From positions 3,842,648-3,906,647 of the forward strand of contig NC_089177.1 of the NCBI RefSeq assembly GCF_947507565.1: a stretch of DNA of 64,000 bases, written 5' to 3'. Position 1 is the stretch's first letter. Every line of letters begins with the position of its first letter. The position numbers and the translations under genes were made by a program. The DNA comes from Oscarella lobularis (taxonomy: Eukaryota > Porifera > Homoscleromorpha > Homosclerophorida > Oscarellidae). Below, piece by piece: positions 31,090 to 42,380 of this stretch. Below the pieces are notes generated by a model. It was given only the letters and a program-made list of their open reading frames with translations. It was not told where the DNA came from and did no database searches.

Positions 31090-34000
31090 ATGCTACGACA
31101 GCCCCCTGTCCCCAATATCGAACGCGACGTTTCGGCGCCGTGGTGGACGTCGGAATCGGACGCCCTTCTAGACGGCGCGGACGCCGATTTGACGGCACTT
31201 CGCTTTTTCGACGCGACAAGCGAAGAGGAGCCGAACGATCCAGGCGAAATGCCGATCGACGAGGACGATTGGCTCAACGAGAGCTCGCGCAACGGCTTCG
31301 TGCGCGTTTTCGACGCCGATTTGCCGCGTTCGCGACTCGTTCGCTGCACGACGTCCACGACTTCGCTCCAATTGACGCGCGACGCCCGATTCGGAGCGTC
31401 GGCGCTCGCCGCGTCGCGACTCTACGTGCAAACGAACGGTTTTACGACGCGTCGCGTCGATGAGGACGAGTTTCCCTTGCAAATTCAAAATCGTCACTTG
31501 GAGTCGCTCGGCTTCGATGACGTCACGCGCATACAAGACGAAGGGCGAAGAGACGATTTAGTTCATTTCGTCCGATTTATAATCGGTGAAAAAAATTCCC
31601 CTAATTAAATCAATTAATTTAATTAATTAATTCAAGGTACTAAGATTCCCAAGGCGAGTTCCGGCGGTGGAAGTCGTCTCGAATTTTCCGGGACGGTTGA
31701 TATCAAAGACGTAAGCGTTTTCTCGCGTTGGCGTCGACGTTTTTGTCTTCTAAGCGGAACGAAACTCTTGATTTTTCCCGCCGCCGTCGCCGCGTCGTTT
31801 AATAGCGAACATTTATTAAACGGCGTCGGAAAACCGAGAATTTTTCACTTGGCCGGGGGCGTGGTCTCGGAGTATCGACAGAAGCAACAATGTCTCGTTC
31901 TCACGTCGAAAATTCAGGCGAATAAAAGCGTCCTAATGGCGTGTAGATCGTGGCAAGAATATTCCAAATGGATACGAAGATGTCAAACGGTTTTTTATAA
32001 TAAATAAATAAATAATTATATCTATATAATTAATTTTTTAGGCTGTTTCTCTTTTGCCCAATGAGGCGGATTTGTCGTGTTGCAGTTTGGAACGGATACC
32101 GGAGTATCTGTTTTTGAACCCGGAACTTGGCGTTTTGAATTTGTGCTGTAATTTCATGAGGCGGCGTTCGAAATTGGAAAAGGCGGAGACGATTGGATGG
32201 ATCGACGATCTCGTCAAATTTTCTCATCTTCAATCGCTCTTACTCGCTGATAACAATCTCCACGCGCTTCCTCTCTGTCTCTTTGATATCACTTCCTTGA
32301 CGGAACTCAACGTTTCTAAGAATAGACTTCGAGAACTTCCGGAAGAAATCGGGAATTTGACGAAGTAAGATAACGAATTTGATTAATAATATTTATCTTT
32401 TTTTCTTTAGTCTTCAAACGCTTCAAGTTCATACGAATTGCTTGGGAACGTTGCCTAGCGACGTTGGCAATTTACGTCATCTCACTTCTCTTATTGTATC
32501 GTTTAATGAAATGACGGAAATTCCTCAATCCGTTTTCGAATTGAAAAAACTTCAAATTCTAATCGCAACCGGAAACAAAATAGCGTACGTTAAATAATTA
32601 ATTAAAATTGAATATGATTTTTTTTTAGTTTCATTTCGGACGAAGTGAAACAACTTCGATCGTTGCAACATTTCGACTTGCGCATGAATTGTCTCCTTTC
32701 CATTCCCATTGACATTCTGATGCACATTCGTCCTCTCGTCTCATTGGACGTTCGAGAGAATCATCTCCATTCCATTGACATATCCAAAATGACGACTCTT
32801 CAAGAGATTCTCTGCGCTAAGAACGCACTTCGTGTTCTTGTCTTGCGAGGCGGCGAAATGACAAACGTAGTCGCTAGATCAAATTGTATATAATAATAAG
32901 AGGAAATAATTTTGTTTAATTACGTATTTTTATACAGTGCTTATTTCGCTGCAATTTCCTCAACTTCCTCAAAATCTCGTTCACTTGGACGTATCTAGGT
33001 ACACGTGTTTTTTAGTATAGAATAATCAATACTACTAGTATATTTATTAAGGAATTCGTTGACCGTTTTGCCGGACGCTCTGTGCGATTTGCAGAAATTG
33101 GAGACAATTGATGCAAGTTATAACGAATTATCCGCATTGCCTGCAAGGTAAGAGACAGTTAATTATTTATTTAATTAATTAATTGGGTGGCTCTTTGACT
33201 TAGGATATTTTGGAATATGAAGAGACTCCACGCGCTTTACGTCGATCACAATAAACTGGCGTCGCTTCCCGAACGAATTGACAATTGCCAGATATCCGTT
33301 CTCACGGTCCACTACAATCGAATTTCCTATTTACCCGCCTCCATGCTAATGAGACTCTATAGGTAAAAATAAATAAATGAATAATAATATATCTTTTGCT
33401 GTTAGATTGCGTCATTTGAATGTGAGCACAAACGTTCTCGTTTCCATTCCCATACTTGGACCGACGGACGATTTGAATAACGTCGAGGAACTCTTTCTCT
33501 CCGGGAATATGCTCAGAGAGAGCGCTATGCTCGTCGCGGCGAGATACAAGAAACTTCGCGTTCTACACATCGCCTTTAACAAGATCAAGAACATTTCGGC
33601 GAAGTACGACGTAATTAAATAGAATAAATTTTATTGATTTTTTCTCTTTTTTAGGAGTTTGGGGTCTTTGACTGTTTTGGAGGAATTGAATGTTGCCGGA
33701 AATGATTTGTCGTCTTTGCCAAATTGTTTCGATCGACTTCCACTTCTCTCCATTCTCGTCGTTCACACGAACGACTTGGTCACTATTCCCGACTTTTCAT
33801 TGGCAAAATCACTCAGCGTACGTCATAAAAATAATAAATCTTTTAATTAATTATATGTAGTATTTGGACGCGGCGAATAACGATCTCAAAGGAATTCCGA
33901 ATGCAATGAAAAGTTTTGCTCGTCTCAAATACGTCGATCTTTCGTACAACCCGGATCTTTTATTCGATTACGGTCTTCTCGAAGCAATCAAGTATAATTA

Positions 34001-35795
34001 ATTAATTAATCGAATTAATTAATTAATTCAATTATAAAGGGGTGTTCGACGGGCCGTGCTCGAAGGAACGAGTTTTGGTCGTCATGAGGCGATGAGCGAA
34101 TCATTTCCGGAATTGACGAGCTACGGCGGAAATTCGTCGACGCATGGCAAATGGATGCACGGATCGGCCGAATACAAGAGTCGCAAGCAGAATACGAAAT
34201 TAGCCAGCGTTCAAGTAATAAGAAAAAAGATTTTTGACTTTTTCTCTTTTCTTATTTTTTTTTCAAAAGGTTAAATTGGGCGATTTTCGGGCGGGTCATG
34301 GCGCTCTTTACGCTATATTCGACGGCGGATCGAGTCTCGACGTTCCTCGTAAGCTGATCAAGACATTTCGACTCGTTCTCGTCGAGGAATTGGAGCGGCA
34401 AACGCCTCGCGACGATCCCAGCAAATATATGCAATACGCCTTCCTTTCGGCTCACAAGTAAGTACAGTACACATAATAAGAAAGCGATCATTTCTTTTAT
34501 TTTGTTTTCTAAGGTTATTGGGGTCGGTTGGACGGCGTAAGGGCGCGTCAGCTGTCGTCTGTCACGTTCGTCGCGTTCCCGGAGTCGATGGACTTCCCCA
34601 TGGCTATTTTCTCACTGTAGGCAATGTTGGTCACGCCGAAGCCGTTCTCTGTCGCGAGGGACGCGTTCACGTGCTCACTACGAAGCATACGATCGATTCG
34701 AATGAAGAGGAGAGACGGCGATTGCGAAAAATCAACGCGTTTCTCACAGAGGTGAGTCGAGACACTATATAGCGTTTTATTTTGTATATCGAGTGATAGG
34801 ATAATCGTGTGAATGGTGTGTCTACGGCGACGCGTCTGCTCGGTTGCAGCTATCTAAGTCCCAGCGTCATTCCCGCGCCTTTCGTTCGCACCGTCGCCCT
34901 GACGCCCGACGACGAGTTCATCGTGATTGGCTGCGCGGGATTGTGGACGCACGTGACGTACAATCAAGCCGTAACGGAATCGCGCCGAATCAAGAATCCG
35001 AGCGCAGCTGCAAAGCGTCTGCGCGATCTAGCGCGCGCTTACGGCTCGACGTCGAGCATCAGCGTCGTCGTCGTTCGATTCAGTCTCGCCGGCATCGCCG
35101 TCGCAAAGATTGACGAGAAATACGACGTTCCGCTTTCGCCGCCGCGTCGCGCGCGCTATCGCTGGTCGACAATCGAGGAATTAGTGCGACAATCGAGCCT
35201 AAATAGCGCGGCGAGCAGTCGAGCCGGCTCGCTTCGATCGATACGCTCTGGACGATCAGCAATAGGTAAGAGATTTGTTGCCGCTCCCGGAAGCGGAGCG
35301 GATCCCACTTTACGAACGCTTGCGAGTCAAACCGAAGAAGAAACCGCCGCCGATACGACGACGCGAGCTTCGTCTATTGCTGCTCTCGACGACGACGACG
35401 ACGAGCTCGTCGCCGAGCAGAATTACATAGTCAATCCCTTCCTTGATACGAGTCTCGCTGCTGATTCGTCGAATCCCTTTGTGACGTCAGCGCTGTCGGG
35501 TGCTGGTCTGACTTTCGTCGATTCGTCGATTGCCGATACGTCAGTCGTCGACGATCTCGACGAAGCGATGAAGGGTCTCGCGCAGGGTCTCGCCTCTCAA
35601 ATGGATCGCGTGCACCGATGGGCGCTCGACGAAAACGAGGGAAATGTAACCGGAAGTACGCTTCTCGACGAATCGAGTCAAATGCCGCGCAATTGGAAAG
35701 AATCCCAATCGACTGTACACATACCCGAACTCGATGATCTGGATAAAACGCTTTCGCTCATCGATCAAGATCTCGTTGACAATGAATCAAACTAG
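31090..35795 (+). CDS. PHLPP: PH domain, leucine-rich repeat protein phosphatase
   Basis: PP2C-type Ser/Thr phosphatase that in animals dephosphorylates AKT and PKC. The start at 31090 (MLRQPPVPN) is the first in-frame ATG after an acidic-free 5' stretch. Order: a Ras-association-like N-terminal part (VRVFDAD; RRVDEDEFPLQIQNRHLESLGF), a PH domain (EFSGTVDIKD to WQEYSKWIRRC; core WRRRFCLLSGTKLLIF at 31732-31779), and about 15-20 leucine-rich repeats spread over many exons (32042-34040). A PP2C-like domain follows (GDFRAGHGALYAIFDGGSS; GYFLTVGNVGHAEAVLC; DEFIVIGCAGLW), then a long Ser/Asp-rich C terminus. The PP2C motif reads FDGGSS where classical PP2C has DGHGG. No obvious PDZ ligand is seen (ends VDNESN). 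PHLPP1 versus PHLPP2 is not meaningful here. Confidence 0.92.
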
Positions 35796-35867
35796 GAGTT
35801 TTATTTTCTAAGAGAAATTAACCCTCCCGGAAGACAATGACCCCTCCCCTCTTTTATATGTATGTTT

Positions 35868-37257
35868 CTATTTTTTTCTTTTTCCAGATTTTCTTCTTCT
35901 AACTTCGTTTGGATTTTTTGATTTTCCGCCAGTGCCGCCTCCACGTTGTCTAAAGGCGAGTTGAGCTCCACGACTGGCAACGTCCTTTAGAGCAAACGGC
36001 GATTCTCTTGCAACGTAATTGGGATCCAGAGCATCGACTGACGTCATCTTTTTCATACGTCGAGGCTTGGAAGTGATGATTTGATCTTCTTTGAGTATTG
36101 GCTCTTCGCCGCTGCTATGCTTTCCTCCTTTTGGAAGAGGTAGAGAATACTAAATAAACAAAATAATCACGTGTTAATTAATTAAATTGATTGTCTTACT
36201 TTAGTTCCTCGCGTCGTTGTGAATTGATTCCTTTTTCCCACGTGATATTGCGTTTTTCCTGAGGTATCCGTCGTCATGGAAACTCTCCTTAGCGTCTTAT
36301 TTCCACAGTTGAAGCAAAAGACGCGCGTTGAATCTCGGGTAATCCTATGATAAAAAATTAATTTAATTTAATTGATTAATTGAATTATGAACTTCATGCA
36401 GGCGTGGCAGTGAAGCGCGTAAGTGCGCGCCTGACGAATGACGTATCCATCGACGGAAACAACAGGAATACCAATTTGAAGAAGAACATTCTAGAAAGGC
36501 AAACAAAAAGGAAGGAAGGAAAGAGACTATATTCATCAAAACCTGCATAGCAAAATCAGTTGTCATGCAAGCAACAGGAGCCAAAGTGCCGTCGTTGCCG
36601 TCATCAGCGGCAGCGTGCCGTCGATCATGTTTCTCTTTGATTTTTTTTATGTTGCTAGGGGTGATCCATCCTTCTCCATCATCATCATCATCATCATCAT
36701 CTTCTATATCTTTCGTTGTTTTTATTTTCTCGCTATCATCGTTTGGTGGGGGAACGTAGAATCCGGCTGTACAAAGTCCCGAATTATCTTTCGTTCGAGT
36801 CTAAAAGTCGAAAACCACGTGACTTTCTTCTTACGGTACTTTTTCTTTTTACTAGATCTCCTGGAGGTTCTGGCTCTTTTTTGAGACTCTGACCGGAATC
36901 GTCTGACGTTTCTACGACGAGCTGATGAGCCAATGCTAAGACTTTTAAGTCGGTTGAAGAGAGAACTGCATAGTCGCCCGTCTTTTTCGAAAATTCCGAT
37001 ACTGGAAGCCCCAAATTGTTAGGCAATCTAGTCCGTGTGGAACGAGAATGCGTACCGAAGGTTAGGGAAGCCGGATTGGGCTGTTTGAGTTCGAGATCGA
37101 ACGGTAAGACGGATAATTTGAGTCGAGTTTCGTCGTCTTTTATTTCTTTCACCACGTCGGAAAGCGTGTAAAATTTAGATGCAAGCGACGCCAGCGAATC
37201 GATGCTGCCTTTTAGAAATCCGCCCGAATCGACGACGAGACACGCAGAACGAAGCAT
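35868..37257 (-). CDS. NOB1: NOB1, 18S rRNA 3'-end endonuclease
   Basis: PIN-domain nuclease that makes the final cleavage at the 3' end of 18S rRNA. The first ATG at 37257 gives MLRSACLVVDSGGFLKGS with the PIN-domain Asp, followed by TLSDVVKEIKDDETR, FSKKTGDYAVLSSTDLKVLALAHQL, an acidic insert, GEGWITPSNIKKI, and ACMTTDFAMQ. A zinc-ribbon region follows (two CxxC-like pairs around 36300-36430), then YSLPLPKGGKH and a basic tail ending KSGKRKK. The stop is at 35868. The first exon runs 37257 to about 36858. The gene is convergent with PHLPP (72 bp between stops) and divergent from OSGIN. Confidence 0.92.
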
Positions 37258-37327
37258 CGCAGAACATACGGGACCGAAACAATGTGCCCGTACATAAAAA
37301 AACACCAATGAATTAAACGATAGGTAG

Positions 37328-37329
37328 TT

Positions 37330-37380
<51 letters not shown>
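37328..37380. repeat. (TTTA)n repeat between NOB1 and OSGIN
   Basis: About 13 TTTA units within the 186-bp divergent start region of NOB1 (minus) and OSGIN (plus). It lies where both promoters should be. Confidence 0.95.
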
Positions 37381-37443
37381 GGAGGTGCACAGGAACTGAA
37401 CTTCAACGCGAGAGCGTGAAAAACATGTGATTGGGACGTTACG

Positions 37444-39241
37444 ATGGAAGTTATGGAAACCACATACGGGAGCCCTCTCCCGGCATTCGTCATCCTCCAT
37501 CGCAATTGGATGGCCGCAGCTTCCACAACCAATGCATTCTACGATGTAGTTGTTATCGGTAAGTGCCTATCGTCCACTGCGCGTCACTGCTGCCTTCGCC
37601 GCTGCCTTCGCCGCTGTCTGACTAACGACTTTTTTCGGCGTCGTAGGAAACGGACCAAACGCGGTCTGCCTCTCCTATATCCTGTCGGGAAACTGGCCCT
37701 ATATAGCCGAAACGAAGCATCCGAACCCCTACCTGCAGCAGAAACTCCAAAATCAGCCGACAAACGAATCTCTTCCTCTTCTCAAACTGGTGAGAGTCAT
37801 TCTGTACGGGCGTGACTCATGATCTCATTAGAAGGACCACGCCCACGCATATTTTGTCTTGCATTAGGAGGAACTCGATAGTCTAAGCGAAGGTCTCGAT
37901 GACGGACGTTCGGATAAGCCCGTCGGACTTCTCTTCGACGCTCTCCTACGCCCGGACGCCGACTTCGATTCCCAATTGCCTTCTTGCTTAGAATGGCGAC
38001 GAAATGACGTCGACGCTCCGGCTCGCCTTTCTCATCTCGTCATCGGCGATGCGGCGCCGGGCGGAAGTTGGAATCAGTATCCGGCCGACGTACGGGCACT
38101 CAGTCCCACTTCCTGGCTTGAATTGCCCGGATACTCATTTTCTCATTGGTTTGCGACGCAACGAGGCGAAATCGAAGAAGCGTCGACGGAGAGACCCTTG
38201 TTGAAGGACATTGCCGGATATTATCAGGATTACGTACGTCATACGGGAATCGCTGATCAATTTCTTAATTTTGCTACTGTCGTCGACATTTGCGTTCGCG
38301 ACAACGATGCCACGCCCTCTTCATTGAGTGAATTTCCGGGGTTTTTCCACGGCGGGTGTCCCGGATGTGACGAATGGGCGGACAGCTACAGGATGTCGGA
38401 TGGCGACTTTGCCGATCTTCTCTTCTACGATGCTACGACAAATCGAGACGACGATCCCAACGCTCCTTCCAGCGAATTTCGATTCGAAATTAAAATCAAT
38501 CACGATGATGATGACGTCAGCAAGAAAATTTTCGCCAAGAATCTCGTCTTGGCAACGGGCATGTCCGGTTCGCCTACAAAGCTCGGAATCGAAGGCGAAG
38601 ATTTTCCCTTTGTCTATCACAAATTCCAGACGAAAATTCTCTCCGATTGCCACACTGTCATGATCGTTGGATCGGGTCTTTGCGCCGCCGATTCCATTCT
38701 GGTTGCGCTCAATCGAGGTTGTCGCGTCGTTCACGTGTTTCGTAAAGAGTGTAGCGATCCCAGTTTGATTTTTAATCAGATTCCACTTCAGAGTTATCCG
38801 GAGTATGCGCAGATTTTCGATTTAATGCGCGGAAAGGCGAAGAACTCGCACTACAAATGCTTCGAGTGTTCGCACCTCGTTAGAATATCTGAGGAGAAGA
38901 GACGTTGTTTAGTGAGAGAAGAGAAGATGGAAAGAGATGACGTCAACGTAGAAGTGTCTGCTGTCTTTGTTCTCATTGGAACGAGTGCTTCGTTGGGGTT
39001 TCTTCCTGAGGCCTTTCGACGGATTGGCGTCGATGCGACGAAGCCAATCGATAGCAGGAAGAATCCTATTGATGTTAATCCGCTGACGTATCAGGTGCGT
39101 AATTTAGAGAATTTGTTTGCTATTGGTCCGCTGGTTGGAGATAATTTTGTTCGGTTTGGAATTGGTGGGGCTCTTGGTGTTGCAACTGCTCTCGTTGGGC
39201 AGTTGCAACAGCGGGAAAAACTCGCGCTACCAATCGTCTAA
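37444..39241 (+). CDS. OSGIN-type flavin monooxygenase-like protein
   Basis: Relative of oxidative-stress-induced growth inhibitor 1/2, FAD/NAD(P)-binding proteins of the monooxygenase superfamily. Exons: 37444-37558, 37647-37789, 37868-39241. Dinucleotide-binding motifs: VVVIGNGPNAVCLSY (split by intron 1), HLVIGDAAPGGSWNQ, and VMIVGSGLCAADSIL. The substrate-side block SPTSWLELPGYSF and the C-terminal LFAIGPLVGDNFVRFGIGGALG fit the family. Length is about 543 aa, close to the family's. A degraded copy of its 3' end lies about 2.1 kb downstream (41374-41456). Confidence 0.92.
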
Positions 39242-39477
39242 AATTAACACTTGTTAGTTTGTTTACTTTTGATAAAAAAACGCTGTTGACGTTCACCGTC
39301 TTCTTTTATGATGCAAGTGCGGAGTATTGCTAATAATATATTTGAATACATATTGAGGACGTTTAGCTGATTATTGGACTATTTGTATTCAATTTGCACT
39401 ACTAATTGTATTCAATGAGCTTGTAGTTTTCGGTTCACGCTTGCGACGCATCTGACGTTGTTTTGCGAGAGTTCTAA
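39242..39477. other. OSGIN 3' region
   Basis: AT-rich downstream sequence of OSGIN. The part up to about 39350 is the source (or sister) of the duplicated fragment at 41374-41456. No gene is seen before the open frame at 39478. Confidence 0.5.
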
Positions 39478-39765
39478 GCGGCTAAGAGCACGCGTTCCTT
39501 CGTCTCGAGCACGCGTTTTCTTCGCGGAGACGAAACGTCAGCTTATCGACGCGAATGCGACGTTCTTCCGTCTCGAATCGCTGCAGCGATACGCGGCAAA
39601 GAAGCTAAGGCGACAATCGGCGACGTTTCGGCGACGATCGACTCGAAATTGCGAAGAAATCTCGCGATCACGTGGATGAACGCGCGCGCATGTAAGATCG
39701 ATTTCGAAAATTATTTATTCGAGCAAAAAAACGCGCATACAGTACAGAGACAAAATTCTACCTGA
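39478..39765 (+). other. Unassigned 95-codon open frame without a start codon
   Basis: An uninterrupted frame of 95 codons between TAA (39475) and TGA (39763). Its composition is protein-like, with Ala/Arg-rich first half, then IGDVSATIDSKLRRNLAI and ITWMNARACKIDFENYLFEQ. An AG just before (TTCTAAG at 39471-39477) could be a splice acceptor, so it could be a terminal exon of a gene whose first part I cannot find. A GT donor at about 39691 (ATGTAAG) also exists. Against it: the stop abuts the end of the opposite-strand gene model. I recognise no family. Confidence 0.25.
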
Positions 39766-40262
39766 CTAAAATGTGACCCGTTCTTCGCGCTCCATCTTCG
39801 CCATCGCGTTTTTTCTTCTGTCCGACTTTTCGCCTAGAAAAAGAAGAGATTAGCTACTGTAAATCAATCGGTGTACGTACCTTTTTGTTGCGTCCGTATT
39901 CGCGCTACCCAGGCTACACCACGGGGAGGTTCGGACGCGTCGTAGCCCAGGTGAGTCTTCGCAAAGCGAAGACCCCCTTCCAAAAAATGTCGGGCGAGTT
40001 GCGGGTCCTCGGCCACTCCATTCAGTACCCACCTGGATGAGGATCGGCCCCTAATACCGAAACCCCGGTGCGCTGGTACCAAAGCCTTCGGTATGTCTTC
40101 CATGAGAAGAACCGGGCCTTGTGGAGTGGAGAGAGTGGCTGACCACTGCTTGTAGGAGTCAACAATGAAGACAGTGCAATGGAGGAATCGAAGGCTCCTG
40201 GGCCGGATCATCCTCCGTCTAATCGTGCCATCGGGTGAGATAAGTGCCGGCAACCAGGCCAT
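39766..40262 (-). CDS. Hypothetical spliced gene, no family recognised
   Basis: A 132-codon frame (ATG at 40262) reaches 39881, then a GTACGT donor. A CTAG acceptor at 39834 leads to a second exon 39766-39833 in correct phase, ending KNAMAKMEREERVTF. Together they give about 150 aa. An in-frame TAG directly before the start coexists with a possible acceptor, so a 5' UTR exon is possible. The protein is Arg/Pro-rich with no recognised motif. The coding part contains a perfect 8-bp hairpin (39955-39973). It could equally be a repeat-derived sequence; the good splice junction is the main support. Confidence 0.35.
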
Positions 40263-40721
40263 GGTTGAACACCCCCTCTAAGCCGTGCTCACTCGTGCCT
40301 AACGTGAGCCGTGCTTATTGGCAACAATAAGACTTTGGCGATCGTTAAATCCCAGTGCGTAAACCGAGGCATAAGCCCCCCATCGCCCTGCCTAGGGGCT
40401 CCGGCACGGTTTACCCGTGGGCCACGCTGAGTTCCAACTATCCTCACTTGCCTTCTGTCGAATCTCCCGAGCCAGTCCATCTCAAGGATGAGACGCAGAT
40501 TGCTCCACGCCGCATCCACCCTCAGCCGCAACTGAAGGAATCGGTGCGCTCGCCGCTATTTTGAACAGCGCGCCCCGCCCATTCACCCAGCGCGCTCATT
40601 GGTCCGCTGTGTCACGTGGTATGAAATAAAGCGCGCTCATTCGTTTGACGGATTACGTGCGAATTTCTAAACCGGTTTCCATACAGGTTTGACCGGTCAG
40701 AGGCGATAGATCGCACCCAAG
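40263..40721. other. GC-rich unassigned stretch with hairpins
   Basis: About 460 bp of unusual GC-rich sequence. It has a short inverted repeat (GCTCAC/GTGAGC, about 40288-40310) and a minus-strand open frame of about 80 codons (40289-40531) with no recognised motif. From about 40590 the sequence becomes promoter-like ahead of the start codon at 40722. It could be a fossil mobile element; I found no terminal repeats. Confidence 0.3.
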
Positions 40722-41250
40722 ATGGCGGAAAAATGGCGACCGATGCATAAAAAGACCGCAAAATGCACGCAATCACGACGAATAAGCAACGACGAGGGAG
40801 ATTTCGAAGTACTCTTCCAAAGCGTAGGCGAAACGAGCGGCGGAATCGAAAAAGAAAGCGAAACGCCGCTAAAGAAGCGACGAATCGAGGTGAAAAAGGC
40901 TCGTAGGCTAATAAGCAGCTCTAAGACGTATTTCTGTTGCTAAGAGACTTCGAAAAGCGTGCAATCGAAGCAGTAAAAGAGCGAGGAATGTCGAAGCTCG
41001 AAGGGGGCCCCCCATGCGGAAACGTTGGAATTTCGAGCCGATTCTCCCGATTTCGACATCGCCGAGTCAAATCCGGCGTTGAAAGATCATCGTCTCGGTG
41101 GAAAAAATCAAATTATTCATAAAAGACCCGCCCCCACAGAATTTCCTCATACAAAAGGTTTCAATGGTCCGGGGTGTTAAATCCCTGAACAAAACTCCAT
41201 GCGGAAGTGCGAAAGCAAAGTCATATTTGAAGATCATGGCGATGAGGTGG
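40722..41250 (+). pseudogene. Gene remnant with frame breaks
   Basis: It begins with a good start context (AAGATGGCGGAAAAATGG) and 50-60 codons of Lys/Arg/Glu-rich protein. A probable short intron (about 46-62 bp, ending CTAAG at about 40945) follows. Then protein-like stretches continue in different frames: EAVKERGMSKLEG, a shift at the G5C6 run (41003-41013), ETLEFRADSPDFDIAESNPALK and KRPAPTEFPHT, another shift near 41157, and VRGVKSLNKTPCGSAKAK. Continuous intact coding would need at least two frame changes. I read this as a decayed gene, though sequencing error in the G/C run would explain the first break. Family unknown. Confidence 0.35.
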
Positions 41251-41373
41251 GTATTAATTACTTACTTACTTAATTATTTAATTAATTAATTAATTAATTA
41301 CCGAATGGGGGACTGGTTCCGAGGCGCGTGAACTCACTTCTCGTTGCTAGGACACGTGCACGAAATTTATTGG

Positions 41374-41456
41374 GCAGTTTCGCGCTACCAATCTTCTAAA
41401 ATTAACACTTGTTGGTTTGTTTACTTTTGAATTGCTAATAATATATTTGAATACAT
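41374..41456 (+). repeat. Degraded duplicate of the OSGIN 3' end
   Basis: Near-identical to the last codons of OSGIN plus its 3' UTR (about 39196-39352), from TGGGCAGTT through the stop-codon region to the ATATTTGAATACATA stretch. It lacks two internal pieces of about 17 and 55 bp and carries a few substitutions. It is not part of any open gene. Confidence 0.9.
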
Positions 41457-41552
41457 ACAACACAGATCAATAATCTCTATATATATATATACGTCTTTGA
41501 AATCAAAGAAAAGGCAATACAGTGTATTACACTGTAAAAAAACGACGATGAT

Positions 41553-42380
41553 CTACTGTTCATTTTTTACAAAGCTGAGTTTATTTGTACCATAAATGGA
41601 CACTTGGTGTCCTTTCCAGGTGAGAACGACGTTGTAGAGGTTGTCGAGGCTCGAAAATCGAAAGAGAAAAGACGGCGACAAAAAATTGCCGTCGGATCGA
41701 GCGAAATGGCACGTGCTATTGGCGTCATCGAACGTCATGAACATATCCGGGTAAGCGACCGATTGTATTGCAGCGTACTTTCCCGGAAAAGGATGATGAG
41801 TGGCGTCTTGGTACAGACGAAACTGAGACCGAAAATCGCCAGGAGCGCCGCTCCGACCGAGAGAACCATCGGCGCGGACATCCAACAATTCGCCGGTAGG
41901 GAGAACGATATTGACTTTGGTCATATTTTGCGACGATTTCACTTTTCCCGACGCCATCGTTCCGACGTGAAGCAACGCCCATCCGTTTCGTTCTTGTATC
42001 GAAAGTCCCCGTTGTACGGTAGCGCTCACGGTGACGGTTTCTTCGATGCAGACGATCGCCTCCTCCTCCATTCCCCCGTCCGTCTCGTTTTCGTTTTCGG
42101 TGTCGAACCAACTGTAGACGTAGACTTTTCCTCTTTTCGTCATTGCGACGCTCAGCGAATAGGATCGCGAGTCGAATTGGAGACCGGAAGTGTTGAATTG
42201 GAACGATTGGCCGTCGATTTGCCACTTTTCGTATTTCTTCAACGCTTTGCGAAATTTCTTGTAGAGTCGTCGACTGAGAACGTGCATATCGACGGGTTTC
42301 GAATTGACGACGACGCGTCGCTTTGACCAATAGCCGCCGATGAGGCGCTGAAAGGGACTCGCATTCGATTTCACGTCCAT
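41553..42380 (-). CDS. Single-exon hypothetical protein, possibly beta-trefoil
   Basis: 275 aa, intronless, which stands out against its intron-rich neighbours. The start at 42380 is followed by a basic N terminus (YWSKRRVVV; LYKKFRKALKKYEKW). The rest has alternating hydrophobic strands with repeated aromatic positions (FRLYQDATHHPFPGKYAAIQSV; CHFARSDGNFLSPSFLFRF). That pattern is reminiscent of a beta-trefoil such as fascin, FGF or IL-1-type folds, but I see no diagnostic motif and no signal peptide. A TATA box lies about 65-70 bp upstream (42444-42452). It could be a lineage-specific or retroposed gene; function unknown. Confidence 0.75.
   Translation of the reverse strand: MDVKSNASPFQRLIGGYWSKRRVVVNSKPVDMHVLSRRLYKKFRKALKKYEKWQIDGQSFQFNTSGLQFDSRSYSLSVAMTKRGKVYVYSWFDTENENETDGGMEEEAIVCIEETVTVSATVQRGLSIQERNGWALLHVGTMASGKVKSSQNMTKVNIVLPTGELLDVRADGSLGRSGAPGDFRSQFRLYQDATHHPFPGKYAAIQSVAYPDMFMTFDDANSTCHFARSDGNFLSPSFLFRFSSLDNLYNVVLTWKGHQVSIYGTNKLSFVKNEQ

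Noticed and set aside
31711-31754. Apparent GTAAGC...CTAAG intron in PHLPP
   Set aside because: As a constitutive intron it breaks the frame; keeping it gives an intact PH domain.
40263-40560. Possible snRNA, rRNA or tRNA in the GC-rich stretch
   Set aside because: I compared by eye with U1, U2 and tRNA landmarks (U1 5' end, tRNA B box) and found none; a covariance-model search would be needed to settle it.
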